NCBI RefSeq assembly: GCF_004295585.1
Contig: NZ_AP019400.1
Span: 5,549,501 to 5,613,500, forward strand
Source of the DNA: Cohnella abietis
GTDB lineage: Bacteria > Bacillota > Bacilli > Paenibacillales > Paenibacillaceae
Direction: 5' to 3'
DNA: 64,000 nucleotides
Part shown: positions 17,963-26,967 of the stretch, in pieces
Layout of the letters: every line of letters starts with the position of its first letter
How positions within the stretch are numbered: the stretch's first letter is position 1
Made by a program: the position numbers and the translations under genes
The notes under the pieces: model-generated
Seen by the model: only the letters and a program-made list of their open reading frames with translations
What the model was told of the DNA's origin: nothing
Database searches by the model: none

Positions 17963-19096
17963 TCAAAGCTTTAAGGCGCGAAGCAACGCGGTAAGCGTGT
18001 CGCCCGGCAAAGTTCCCAGCTCGGTACGGATCATCTCGGCGTATGCTTCATAGTAGACGGCCGCGCGTTGGGAACCGCCGATGCGATAATTCAGCTTCAT
18101 AGCCGTTTCCCGTAGCGATTCGTCGTAAGGGTCGTGTTCGACCAGCAGATCGGCCAGCAACAGCGCCTTGAGCGTCTCCGCCTCGGCTTTCTCGTAATAT
18201 GCGAGTAGCTTTTTCCCCAGATGCAGGAAATACTGGCGATACTGCTTGCGATAAGGCTCGCACCAGACGCCGTCGAACTCTTGCAGGAACGGTCGACTGC
18301 AGCGGTGAACGAGCTGCTCAACATGGGTCAGATTATCCGGGTCCGGCTCTACGGCTTCCAGCACGAATAGCTCCAATTCCGCTGCGTCCACAGCCGGAGC
18401 TTCGTCGGACAAAACCAACCTGTAGCCGTTCCTGACAGAAGTCAGCGCCATCCCCGAGCTGCAATCCCGTAACGTCTTGTTGATTCTGCTAACCGTGCTT
18501 CGAAGGTTGATGCCCGCCTTCTCCTCATTCTGGGTCGGCCAGAGCGCCTCGAACAGCTCCCACTTGCTAACCTCCTTCTCCCAAGGCTGCAGCAGCATAT
18601 AAGCGAGCAATTCCGCGCACTTGGCCGTTACCCAACGAACCGGCTCCAGGCCACCATCCAAATGGAGTACGAACTTGCCAAATAACTCGGCGACAGCCGT
18701 CCGTTGCCCGCTGCTGTCGACGGCGTCCCCGCGTTGCTGCCGTCTTGTTCCGACCCGCTCCAGCGAACGCTGCAAATCCTCTTCCATCACCGGCTTCAGC
18801 AAATAGTCGAGCGCATTCACCCGGAATGCGTCCAGCGCATATTGATTGTAAGCGGTAATGAACACGACCTCCATATCGAGCTTGTCCGCATATACCCGTT
18901 CAGCAATTTCTAGCCCGCTTAGCTCCGGCATTTCAATATCCAGAAACAGCACATCGGGCTGTAACGCTTTCGCCATACCAAGCGCCTCATGAGGATTAAC
19001 GCAGTAGCCCACCACTTCCACTCCGGCATTGACCAGCATTCTATCCATTTGCTCCACAACTAACAGCTCGTCGTCTACGACGATGGCTCTCATCAT
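17963..19096 (-). CDS. Response regulator with receiver, OmpR-like winged helix and BTAD domains
   Basis: A 377-residue protein. Residues 1-120 form a receiver (DDE at 8-10, phospho-acceptor Asp in LFLDIEMPELSG, ITAYNQYALDAF, Lys in LLKPV). Residues of about 140-230 form a winged-helix DNA-binding domain (ELLAYMLLQPWEKEVSKWEL, NLRSTVSRINKTL), followed by a bacterial transcriptional activator (BTAD) alpha-helical domain to the end (LLVEHDPYDESLRETAMKL). This SARP-like architecture differs from normal OmpR regulators. Its ATG overlaps the kinase stop codon, so the two are translationally coupled and almost certainly form a pair. The SLH gene lies immediately downstream, beyond the terminator, and is a possible target (inference). 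Confidence 0.9.
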   Translation of the reverse strand: MMRAIVVDDELLVVEQMDRMLVNAGVEVVGYCVNPHEALGMAKALQPDVLFLDIEMPELSGLEIAERVYADKLDMEVVFITAYNQYALDAFRVNALDYLLKPVMEEDLQRSLERVGTRRQQRGDAVDSSGQRTAVAELFGKFVLHLDGGLEPVRWVTAKCAELLAYMLLQPWEKEVSKWELFEALWPTQNEEKAGINLRSTVSRINKTLRDCSSGMALTSVRNGYRLVLSDEAPAVDAAELELFVLEAVEPDPDNLTHVEQLVHRCSRPFLQEFDGVWCEPYRKQYRQYFLHLGKKLLAYYEKAEAETLKALLLADLLVEHDPYDESLRETAMKLNYRIGGSQRAAVYYEAYAEMIRTELGTLPGDTLTALLRALKL

Positions 19097-22000
19097 CTTA
19101 CTTCGCCCACCTCTCCGTCCGGTCCGACCGTTCCCGTACGGGAAGGAATCAGGAAGGCAACGGTTGTGCCTTTGTCCTGAATGCTCTCAATTCGCAAGCC
19201 TTGCCCGTATTCATTCATCAGACGCTTATGTACGTTGATCAGGCCAATGCTTCCCTCCAGCCGCTCCGGCTTAAAAATTCGATTCAGTTGCTCTGCGGTC
19301 ATGCCGACACCATCGTCCTGAACGGCGATCCGCAAGCCTTGCGGCTCCAGCTTCGCCCGAATGACCACTGTGCCTCCCGACAGTCGCTTCATTACGCCGT
19401 GGCGAATTGCATTTTCGACCAAAGGCTGCAATATCAACGCCGGTATCAACATCTTCGTTCGGACTTCCACATCCCATTCCACATTCAGGCGTGCGCCGAA
19501 ACGGGCCTGCTCTAACTCGATATAGGATTTGGTGAGAGACAACTCGCGCTTCAGAGTGACCTTCGCATGACGGGGGTCAAGATCAAAGCTGAGCCGCAAA
19601 TAGTTGCTAAATTCGCCCAGCAGCTTGCCTGCCCGCGCGCCGTCGCTATAGCATAACGAAATAATGCCGCTCAAGGCGTTGTAGACAAAATGTGGCTTGA
19701 TCTGCGATTGCAGAAATAGCGTCTCCATATGAATGGCCTGCTCGACTGCTTCCTTCAATTGCAGCAGCGTCTGCACCCGAGCCAGCAGCTCCTTGCCGCT
19801 GAACGGTTTCACCAGAAAATCATTGGCTCCCGCCTCGAAGCCCATCGCGATATCGGCCGGCGAGTTGCGCACAGTGAGCAGCAAAACGGGCAGCTTGTAG
19901 AGCGGGTTCTCCTCCCGAATACGTCTGCACACTTCATATCCTGAGAGCTCGGGCATCATCACGTCGAGCAAGACTAGAGATAGATCACCACGGTGTTGCT
20001 TAATCAGCTTGAGCGCGTCCGCCCCATTGTACGCCGTGAGAACATGATAGCGACTGGGCGCAAACAACTCCTGCAGCACCTTGATGTTGGAGGAATCATC
20101 ATCCACAAGCAAAATCTTCACCTTGCCGGATCGCTCCGCCATATGCGGCGAAGTATCCTCCGTCGTCATCAAGCTTGCTTTGGGCAGCAGCTGTGGCTCC
20201 AAACTGACAGCGGCTTCAGCCCTCGCGACCCCCAGTGCCCTCTGCGTTGCCGTCGCCTCCGGTAGTCGCAGTTCGAACTCTGAACCTCTCCCTGGCTCCG
20301 ACCAATTCAGTTCCAAATCGCCACCCATTTGCACGGCAAGCGCCTTTGATATTTTCAAACCCAGACCGGAAGATTGAAACGCCGAAAACGTCGGCTGCAC
20401 TCCGCCTTCGTACAGATCAACTTTGAAAAGCCCTCGTCGCTGCTCCTCGCTCATCCCAGTACCAGTGTCCACAAATTTCAGACGCAGTAAGCCATCTCGC
20501 GAATCTGCGGTCACCGCCACGCTTCCCCGTTCCGTAAATTTCAACGCATTGCCGACCAGGTTCACGAGAATTTGCTTCAAGCGATTTTCGTCGGTGAACA
20601 GATAAATGGTCCCCGGAGGCACCTGATTCACCAGCTGTACCTGATCGTTCCTACGCAAAATTTTTAGTGCTTCAAGCGTACCCTGCACCGTACCGCTGAC
20701 ATCGAAGAACTGGTTGTGGAACGTCAAGCTTCCGCGCTGCAAGCTCTGAAAATCGATAATATCGTTCACCAGCGTAGACAGGCGGTTCGCCTGAGCAATA
20801 ATGAAGATCAGATTCTCACGATGCCGTTGCGTCATCTCTTCGCCGCTCTGATCAATGACCACCTGCGCCAGGTTAATAATGCCGTGCAGCGGTGTCTTGA
20901 ACTCGTGGGTCGTGTGGATGAGAAACTCGTCTTTCTGACGATCGTACGCAATGAGTTGCTCAGCCAACTGCTCGTTTCGCAAGAACGCCTCGTGGGCCCG
21001 GTCCGACATGAGGAAAGATTGCGATAGAACGAGAAGCAGCGGAGTTACGATCATATAATACGGGTTGTCCAACGCCAACTGATAACGTGTCTGGGCATAC
21101 ACCCAACTAATGATAAGGAAAAATAAACCTAACAAAATATAGTAAACTTGAAATCCGCCATTCCGATTACGGAAAATCCAGCGAATTATAAAAGCGAAAG
21201 CGGTCATTTGCAGGACGATCCCGAGCCAAAGAATATCATCTAAATATTCGTTCGGAATCCCAATCAATAAGCCAAGACATACATAAGAAACCCGGCTCAG
21301 CCACTTATATTCCATGCTTCCCTTTTGGTCCAGATACAGACAGACATAGAGGGCAAACGACAAGACAGAAACGTAAGACAGGATAAAGAGCATTTTCTGC
21401 AAGGTTATGAAAGACATCGTCGGGAACAGGGTCGCCAAGACGATTTCGTTGTCGATGCTGAAAAACAAACCTGATGACAAACAAAACAAACTGAAAAAGG
21501 CGAGATAGGGCTCCTTTTTCCATTGCTTGAACATACCTACAAAATAAATCCCAAATACCAGCAAAGTGGTGATGACAATCATATCCGCCAGACGGGAATT
21601 ATCGCGCCTAGCTAATACATCATCTGTTAAACCGAATTCCGGCGCTTGCACCAATCCGCCTTCTAAATAGCGGTAGCTGGCTATCTGGATGATGATGTCA
21701 ATGTCGCCGGTATCCGCTTTGATCGTATCGAATATCGGAAGATTGCTAGGTATAAATCGATCCGCCGACAAATCCGGTTTTCCTGTACCGCCGAGGTCGG
21801 AATCGTTTATGTAGATGTGGCTGGACATGCGAATCTTTTTAGCTCTGAGGCTATAAAAATCCGGTTCGCTAACCTCTATGTGTAGACGATACGTACCCGC
21901 ACCATACCCGCTGCCGGTGGAAACGACTCCATCCCAGCCTCCAGGAACACGAACGATTCGGCGCTCCTCTTCCAGTGCCTTGCCATTAGCCTTGAAATCT

Positions 22001-22212
22001 TGCGGAGTCAGCAGCTTGTTCTCATAAAATTCCCATTCTCCCCGCAATGGTACAATGCCTTGCTTCGCAAAATTCCATTGTCTGGCGTCCAGCACCCCTC
22101 CTCGCGCTTCCGGGTATTGAAACGTAGGATTTAGCCATTCATAGATGAATAGTGATGTAACGACGGTGAAGACGACAATCATGCCGATTAGTACCGTCAA
22201 TTGTTTCCTCAT
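19093..22212 (-). CDS. Hybrid sensor histidine kinase with 7TMR-DISM-like input and two kinase cores
   Basis: A protein of 1039 residues from ATG 22212 (GGAGAGGG upstream; ATG 22236 in frame is the longer alternative). Order: N-terminal membrane segment; extracellular jelly-roll-like domain (about 35-190, with GVVSTGSGYGAGTYRLHIEV); seven membrane helices (about 205-400); HisKA with HTTHEFKTPLHG; HATPase (NLVGNALKFTERG, DTGTGMS, SSGLGLKISKAL); receiver domain (LLVDDDSS, LVLLDVMMPELSG, LVKPFSG); then a second, LytS-type kinase core (QIKPHFVYNALSGI, LQPLVENAIRHG) with its own HATPase (DDGVGM). Having both HisKA and LytS cores in one chain suggests an internal phosphorelay onto the BTAD regulator. 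The signal is unknown. The upstream stretch 22237-22501 carries no gene. Confidence 0.9.
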   Translation of the reverse strand: MRKQLTVLIGMIVVFTVVTSLFIYEWLNPTFQYPEARGGVLDARQWNFAKQGIVPLRGEWEFYENKLLTPQDFKANGKALEEERRIVRVPGGWDGVVSTGSGYGAGTYRLHIEVSEPDFYSLRAKKIRMSSHIYINDSDLGGTGKPDLSADRFIPSNLPIFDTIKADTGDIDIIIQIASYRYLEGGLVQAPEFGLTDDVLARRDNSRLADMIVITTLLVFGIYFVGMFKQWKKEPYLAFFSLFCLSSGLFFSIDNEIVLATLFPTMSFITLQKMLFILSYVSVLSFALYVCLYLDQKGSMEYKWLSRVSYVCLGLLIGIPNEYLDDILWLGIVLQMTAFAFIIRWIFRNRNGGFQVYYILLGLFFLIISWVYAQTRYQLALDNPYYMIVTPLLLVLSQSFLMSDRAHEAFLRNEQLAEQLIAYDRQKDEFLIHTTHEFKTPLHGIINLAQVVIDQSGEEMTQRHRENLIFIIAQANRLSTLVNDIIDFQSLQRGSLTFHNQFFDVSGTVQGTLEALKILRRNDQVQLVNQVPPGTIYLFTDENRLKQILVNLVGNALKFTERGSVAVTADSRDGLLRLKFVDTGTGMSEEQRRGLFKVDLYEGGVQPTFSAFQSSGLGLKISKALAVQMGGDLELNWSEPGRGSEFELRLPEATATQRALGVARAEAAVSLEPQLLPKASLMTTEDTSPHMAERSGKVKILLVDDDSSNIKVLQELFAPSRYHVLTAYNGADALKLIKQHRGDLSLVLLDVMMPELSGYEVCRRIREENPLYKLPVLLLTVRNSPADIAMGFEAGANDFLVKPFSGKELLARVQTLLQLKEAVEQAIHMETLFLQSQIKPHFVYNALSGIISLCYSDGARAGKLLGEFSNYLRLSFDLDPRHAKVTLKRELSLTKSYIELEQARFGARLNVEWDVEVRTKMLIPALILQPLVENAIRHGVMKRLSGGTVVIRAKLEPQGLRIAVQDDGVGMTAEQLNRIFKPERLEGSIGLINVHKRLMNEYGQGLRIESIQDKGTTVAFLIPSRTGTVGPDGEVGEVR

Positions 22213-22501
22213 TGTACTCGGTTCCCTCTCCACCATATTCGCGCCCGATATCTATCGTTTGTAGCTTATTTTCATACACACCTTATCGGCTGTTGATTTA
22301 TTTCTTATGAGGAATATAGCAACAAATGGCATCTCTTCCGTTTATGTGTTCATATTGGTGGGTTCTTAAGAGATTCCGCGAACGTACGGATCTCAGATAT
22401 TGTTAATCCTAATGCTACGATTCATCTTTTCCTATTTTACTTTCCGGGTGTTCAATTTTAGTATGATAGGATGATCGTACTTCAGGGATAGAAAGGAATT
22501 A

Positions 22502-23380
22502 TTGATTTTGTGGCTACTCTTGTCTTTAGCAACCGCTTTGATGTTTGGATTACGGGGAATTGTCTATCAATGGAGTGCAAATAAAGCGGCTGACCGCCGC
22601 CGCCTGTTTCTTCTTGGCATATATACGACGGGAACACTGGTAGCAGCAACGGCCAGCCTGGTCGATGGTAAAGCATGGAGCCTGGAATGCTTGTTTGGAA
22701 TTGCTCTCGGCTTCACCTCGGTCATGGGCAACAGCGCGATGTACCGCGGTATGGCTGTAGGCAGCCCTTCTGTTGTCGCCGTCATGACTTCACTGTCCCC
22801 TTTAATTGTTGTAGCCGGCGGCTACTCGCTGCTGGGAGAGTCGTTAAAGGGACCGCAGTGGGCGACACTTGTCCTAATTATCGCAGGTGTTGTTCTAGTA
22901 AGGATTGCGGCCCGATCCGACAAGAAAGGACTGCAAAGCCTCAAGTGGGGCCTGCTTGCGATGCTCGCTTTTGGTATTAATGATCTGCTAAGCAAAAAAG
23001 CCGTCACATCGGGCGCATTATCCCATCAGCTTTTGGCGGTTTCCTTCTTTACCGGCACCCTTCTGCTACTTATTCAATGGAGGCTGCAGGTCCGTTCAAA
23101 CGGCCGGTCGCTTGACAGTGAGCGTAGGACACTCTGGTCCGCCACCCAAACGATCGGCTACGGCCTGGGGGCAGGAACCATTAATGCTATAGGTCTATTT
23201 CTTCTACTGGCCGCATTTCAGACAGGTCTGGCCGCACTCGTATCGGCTATCTCTTCCGCAGGAGTTATTCTAGTCGTACTCTATTCCCGTCTATTTCTGG
23301 GCGAGCGGCTGTCTGCTCCTGCAGCAGCCGGCATTACCCTTGTTTTCTGCGGCATCATTCTTCTCAGGCTCTTATCCTAA
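22502..23380 (+). CDS. EamA-family (drug/metabolite transporter) permease
   Basis: A 292-residue, highly hydrophobic protein with about ten membrane helices arranged as two EamA repeats (first half ending GVVLVRIAA, second ending FCGIILLRLL). The family exports or imports small metabolites; the substrate cannot be told. The TTG at 22502 lies a few bases after AAAGGAA; TTG 22508 gives better spacing and would remove two residues. It stands alone and converges on the ABC transporter operon with only five bases between the stop codons and no visible terminator. Confidence 0.8.
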   Translation: MILWLLLSLATALMFGLRGIVYQWSANKAADRRRLFLLGIYTTGTLVAATASLVDGKAWSLECLFGIALGFTSVMGNSAMYRGMAVGSPSVVAVMTSLSPLIVVAGGYSLLGESLKGPQWATLVLIIAGVVLVRIAARSDKKGLQSLKWGLLAMLAFGINDLLSKKAVTSGALSHQLLAVSFFTGTLLLLIQWRLQVRSNGRSLDSERRTLWSATQTIGYGLGAGTINAIGLFLLLAAFQTGLAALVSAISSAGVILVVLYSRLFLGERLSAPAAAGITLVFCGIILLRLLS

Positions 23381-23385
23381 TTGTG

Positions 23386-24228
23386 CTAACCGTCGCCTTC
23401 CTCGTCTCCGCTAATACGGTTGCGGGTCGGGTCCGGAACGGGGACTGCCTCAAGTAACGAACGGCTATACGGATGCTGCGGCTGGCTGAAAAAGGTCTCA
23501 GCGTACGACACCTCCACCAGCTTGCCTGATTTCATGACAGCCATCTGATCCGCCAACCAGCGTACCGTCTGCAGTCCATGCGTAATAAACAGACAGGCTA
23601 CACTGGTTTCCTGCCGAATTGTTTTGAACAGCTCCAATATTTGAATTTGTGTAGAAGTATCCAGTGACGCAACTGGCTCATCCGCAACGATAAGCTCGGG
23701 TTCGGCCGCTATCGCTCTGCCGATAGCAATACGCTGAAGCTGGCCGCCCGAAAACTGATGCGGATACCGCTCAAGCGCCTTCTCCGGCAGCATCAGCCAC
23801 TCCATGATGGTAGAAATCCGGCGCTCAGTACGGGAGCGCTCCCACCCGGCTAGCCTGAGCGGCTCGGCAAGCGAGTCGGCAATGGTATGCCGGGGATTAA
23901 GCGAGCTGTGTGGACTTTGAAATACCATCTGACGCTTGCCTCTCCATGCTTCCGGAATCTGCTTGCGCGATCCTGACCATTCCGAATCGTGGAAGATGAC
24001 CTTCCCCGCGTCTGGAACCTCCAGCCCTACCGCAATACGCCCGAGCGTCGACTTACCGGAGCCGGATTCACCGACCAGCGCGATAATCTCATTGCGGTGG
24101 ATCGTCAGACTAACCCCATCGACTGCCGCAACAGATTTCTTACCGCCTGCCTGCTGCTTAACGTCTCTGCTCGTAAAATGCTTGACTATACCTTCCAGCC
24201 TTAATAAAGGCTTCTCTTCTATACTCAT
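23386..24228 (-). CDS. Peptide-type ABC transporter ATPase (DppF/OppF-like)
   Basis: A 280-residue ATPase. Walker A is GESGSGKST, the signature FSGGQLQRIAIGRA, Walker B ELIVADEPVASLD, and the C-terminus has the oligopeptide-type tail HPYSRSLLEAVPVPDP. The ATG at 24228 overlaps the stop of the preceding ATPase (ATGA) and has AGGAGG seven bases upstream. It is the last gene of the eight-gene operon and, with the second ATPase, powers uptake through the two permeases. Confidence 0.9.
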   Translation of the reverse strand: MSIEEKPLLRLEGIVKHFTSRDVKQQAGGKKSVAAVDGVSLTIHRNEIIALVGESGSGKSTLGRIAVGLEVPDAGKVIFHDSEWSGSRKQIPEAWRGKRQMVFQSPHSSLNPRHTIADSLAEPLRLAGWERSRTERRISTIMEWLMLPEKALERYPHQFSGGQLQRIAIGRAIAAEPELIVADEPVASLDTSTQIQILELFKTIRQETSVACLFITHGLQTVRWLADQMAVMKSGKLVEVSYAETFFSQPQHPYSRSLLEAVPVPDPTRNRISGDEEGDG

Positions 24229-25046
24229 TGATGATCCTCCTGTTTCCAAAAGGGTACGTCCAGCCGTGGAGTAGCCTTCAGCAGCTTTTGCGTATATGCG
24301 TGTAAAGGTGAGCGAAATAAGGCATATACGTCCTGCTCTTCTACAATTGAGCCGTTCTTCATGACACTTACGCTATCGCCTACCTGTGCAACTACACCCA
24401 TGTCATGGGTGATGAGCAAAATCGTTTTACCGCTATTCGCGATCTGACGCAGCAGAACCAGAATCTGACGCTGAACCGTCACGTCGAGTGCTGATGTCGG
24501 TTCATCGCAAATTAGCAGGTCAGGGTTTTTGGCGATTGCAATCGCAATGACAATGCGCTGCCGCAGTCCCCCGGATAATTCGTGTGGATAAGCCCGAAGT
24601 ACCCGATCAGAGTCCGCTATCCCCATCCGTCTGAGCAGAGCTCCCGCTTTTTGCAAGGCTGAGGCCCGCTTTTCGGTCCTGTCTGCCAAACAATAGGCTT
24701 CAGCCATTTGCGCGCCGACACGATAAAGGGGGTGAAGCGATTCAAGAGGGTCCTGCATGACCAGCCCCACCTTCGTTCGCGTCCAGCTTTTGTGCGCTTC
24801 GCTCCCAAGCTTTAAAGCCCGTCCCCCGGGAAACGACAGCTGCCCCGCTTCGATATGGGCATGTTTACCTAACAGCCCTGCCGTCGTATAGGCCAGCGTC
24901 GACTTGCCGCTACCCGATTCACCGACCAAACAATGAATGCTTCCTTTGCGGAGCGAGATTCCAACGTCATGGACGACAGTCGTGTCGTGAGGCTTAGAGC
25001 CGTAGGCGATTGTAACCTGCTGCAATTCGACCAGTATATCTTCCAT
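24225..25046 (-). CDS. Peptide-type ABC transporter ATPase (DppD/OppD-like)
   Basis: A 273-residue ATPase with Walker A GESGSGKST, signature LSGGLRQRIVIAIAIA, Walker B DLLICDEPTSALD and switch His in LLITHDMGVV. The C-terminal Cys cluster common in DppD/OppD is not evident, as the tail ends soon after LHAYTQKLLKATPRLD. It lies 17 bp downstream of the DppC-like permease and overlaps the next ATPase. Confidence 0.9.
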   Translation of the reverse strand: MEDILVELQQVTIAYGSKPHDTTVVHDVGISLRKGSIHCLVGESGSGKSTLAYTTAGLLGKHAHIEAGQLSFPGGRALKLGSEAHKSWTRTKVGLVMQDPLESLHPLYRVGAQMAEAYCLADRTEKRASALQKAGALLRRMGIADSDRVLRAYPHELSGGLRQRIVIAIAIAKNPDLLICDEPTSALDVTVQRQILVLLRQIANSGKTILLITHDMGVVAQVGDSVSVMKNGSIVEEQDVYALFRSPLHAYTQKLLKATPRLDVPFWKQEDHQ

Positions 25047-25063
25047 TTACAAACACCTTCTTC

Positions 25064-25927
25064 TTATCTCTTCGGACTCCATCTGCGCTGGATTTCATCA
25101 CCAATAAACTGAAACGACAGCGCGGTAAGGGTAATGGCGAGGCCTGCGCAAATTGTCCCCAGCGGCGAAACCAGCAGTGTATGCCGGCCCTGTGCCAGCA
25201 TTGCTCCCCAATCAGCAGCAGGGGGCTGAACGCCGACGCCCAGATAGCTTAGTGCGGACAAATCCAGAATGGCATAACCAAACGTCAGACTGGATCTGGC
25301 GAATACGACCGGAATAATGCCAGGCAATAGATGCTTCCATATGATGAATCTGTTGCTCGCACCAGCAAGCAAGGCCGCTTCGACATAGGGCGTTCTCCGC
25401 AGCACTTTTGCCTCTGCGCGAACTAGCCTTCCCATGACTGGCACATTGACAATGGCAAGCGCCAGCGAGGCTGTATAAATATTTCTACCAAGCACCGTGA
25501 CCAGTACAAGTGCGAGAATCAGACCGGGAATAGCCATAATAATATCCCATACTGTCGTAGATATTCGATCCGTCCATCTACCGTTTAATCCGGCAGCGAG
25601 ACCGTTAAGTGCTCCAATCGCAGCTGCCAGCAGCGTACATAATAAAGCGCCGATCAGCGTAGGCCCTGCGCCTGTAAGCAGGCGGGTTGCAATATCTCTT
25701 CCCTGCTGATCCGTACCCAGCCAGTGCTTCCATGAAGGCGACAGAGAGCCATCCATTATAGAGCCGTAATTGGGATCAAAAGGTGACAACCACGGGGTTG
25801 CAAGCGCGGCCAGCGCTACAAAGACGATCCATGCTGCCGCTATCGCGGGAACAACAGGCCAGCGTACAAACCACTTTCGAAGCGGCTTTAGCCAGTCCGC
25901 AGAATAGGTTGGGAATATACGTTTCAT
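25064..25927 (-). CDS. Peptide-type ABC transporter permease (DppC-like)
   Basis: A 287-residue protein with an N-terminal membrane anchor, the family's extracytoplasmic segment (NYGSIMDGSLSPSWKHWLGTDQQGRD) and five further membrane helices with the EAA-type loop EAALLAGASNRFIIWKHLLP. Its ATG overlaps the DppB-like stop codon. The GTDxxGRD motif is characteristic of DppC/OppC subunits. Confidence 0.9.
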   Translation of the reverse strand: MKRIFPTYSADWLKPLRKWFVRWPVVPAIAAAWIVFVALAALATPWLSPFDPNYGSIMDGSLSPSWKHWLGTDQQGRDIATRLLTGAGPTLIGALLCTLLAAAIGALNGLAAGLNGRWTDRISTTVWDIIMAIPGLILALVLVTVLGRNIYTASLALAIVNVPVMGRLVRAEAKVLRRTPYVEAALLAGASNRFIIWKHLLPGIIPVVFARSSLTFGYAILDLSALSYLGVGVQPPAADWGAMLAQGRHTLLVSPLGTICAGLAITLTALSFQFIGDEIQRRWSPKR

Positions 25928-26889
25928 AGCTCATTCTCCTCCCGCTCCCCAAGTCGCGGATCAATCCACGGATGGAGCCAGTCCGCTAGCGTGTTCGCTG
26001 CGACGAATACCGCAGAGACAACAAGCGCACACGCTTGAACAACATTGTAGTCCGATTCCTGAGCTGCCTTGATCATTATGCTGCCGAAGCCGCTAATGCC
26101 GAAGGTGTACTCTACGAGTACTGCCTGAACAAGCAAGTATCCAGCATTCATCGCCGTTATACTTACAATCGTCATCCACGATGCGCGAAAGGCGTGCACC
26201 CATACGATGCGAAGACGCCCAGCGCCTTTGGCAGCCGCTAGCCGGATATAGCTCTGGTCCATCGCCTCAGCTACAGACGAGCGTACCATTCGAGTGAGAG
26301 AGGAACCTGCCTGCAAACCAAGCAGCAGGCAAGGCAGCAACAAATGCACCACTCTGTCCCAGCCCGGCTCCCCTTCGCCGAAGGTCGGCAGCCAGTTCAA
26401 GGTTGTACCAAACAGCTGAATGACCAAGATGCCGCTAAAAAAAATCGGCACAACGCCAAACAGCATACTAAGGCTACTAAGCAACTGATCTAGACGACCT
26501 CCTTGATTAGCTCCCGCCCAGACGCCTAGCGGCACCGAAATCAAAAAAATGACGATCAGGCTTCCCAGCAGTAACTGCAGTGTAATCGGAAGATAATTGC
26601 CAATCATGGTCAGTACGTTCTGGCGCGTTTGGATGCTTATGCCGAAATCACCCTGCAGCAGCTTGAACAGCCAATCCCCGAGCTGTGCAAACAAAGGCTG
26701 ATCAAGTCCAAACTGCGCCCGTAGCTCTGCAATGAGCTCGGGGTTCGCAGACTTGCCTCCCGCCAGTGTAGCAAGCGGATCAACCGGTAAAGCGCGCATC
26801 AGCAAAAAAATGAGTACACCGACAGAAAAAATAATAACGACGGCTCGAAATAACGATATCCATATCCGCACTTTGCATCGATCCTCCAA
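25924..26889 (-). CDS. Peptide-type ABC transporter permease (DppB-like)
   Basis: A 321-residue protein with six membrane helices. The N-terminus has PVDPLATLAGG followed by ELIAELRAQFGLDQPL, the classic DppB/OppB pattern, and the EAA loop reads YIRLAAAKGAGRLRIVWVHAFR. It follows the binding-protein gene after a 78-bp gap containing a strong stem-loop. ATG 26889 is followed by EDRCKVRIW; GTG further in is possible. Confidence 0.9.
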   Translation of the reverse strand: MEDRCKVRIWISLFRAVVIIFSVGVLIFLLMRALPVDPLATLAGGKSANPELIAELRAQFGLDQPLFAQLGDWLFKLLQGDFGISIQTRQNVLTMIGNYLPITLQLLLGSLIVIFLISVPLGVWAGANQGGRLDQLLSSLSMLFGVVPIFFSGILVIQLFGTTLNWLPTFGEGEPGWDRVVHLLLPCLLLGLQAGSSLTRMVRSSVAEAMDQSYIRLAAAKGAGRLRIVWVHAFRASWMTIVSITAMNAGYLLVQAVLVEYTFGISGFGSIMIKAAQESDYNVVQACALVVSAVFVAANTLADWLHPWIDPRLGEREENEL

Positions 26890-26906
26890 GTCAAGCTTAC
26901 CTTATT

Positions 26907-26959
26907 GAGCAAATACGTCTGCAAGTCCCCCATCCATACAAGCGGGGGTGCAGACGTAT
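26907..26959 (-). terminator. Stem-loop between binding protein and permease genes
   Basis: ATACGTCTGCA (26913-26923) pairs perfectly with TGCAGACGTAT (26949-26959), with an inner CCCCC/GGGGG pair, and GAGCAAATA just outside can pair with TATTTGCTC at the end of the binding-protein gene. No T-run follows on the minus strand, so it is better read as a partial terminator or a 3'-end stabiliser that raises binding-protein mRNA over permease mRNA, as in many ABC operons. Confidence 0.7.
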
Positions 26960-26967
26960 GGTTATGC

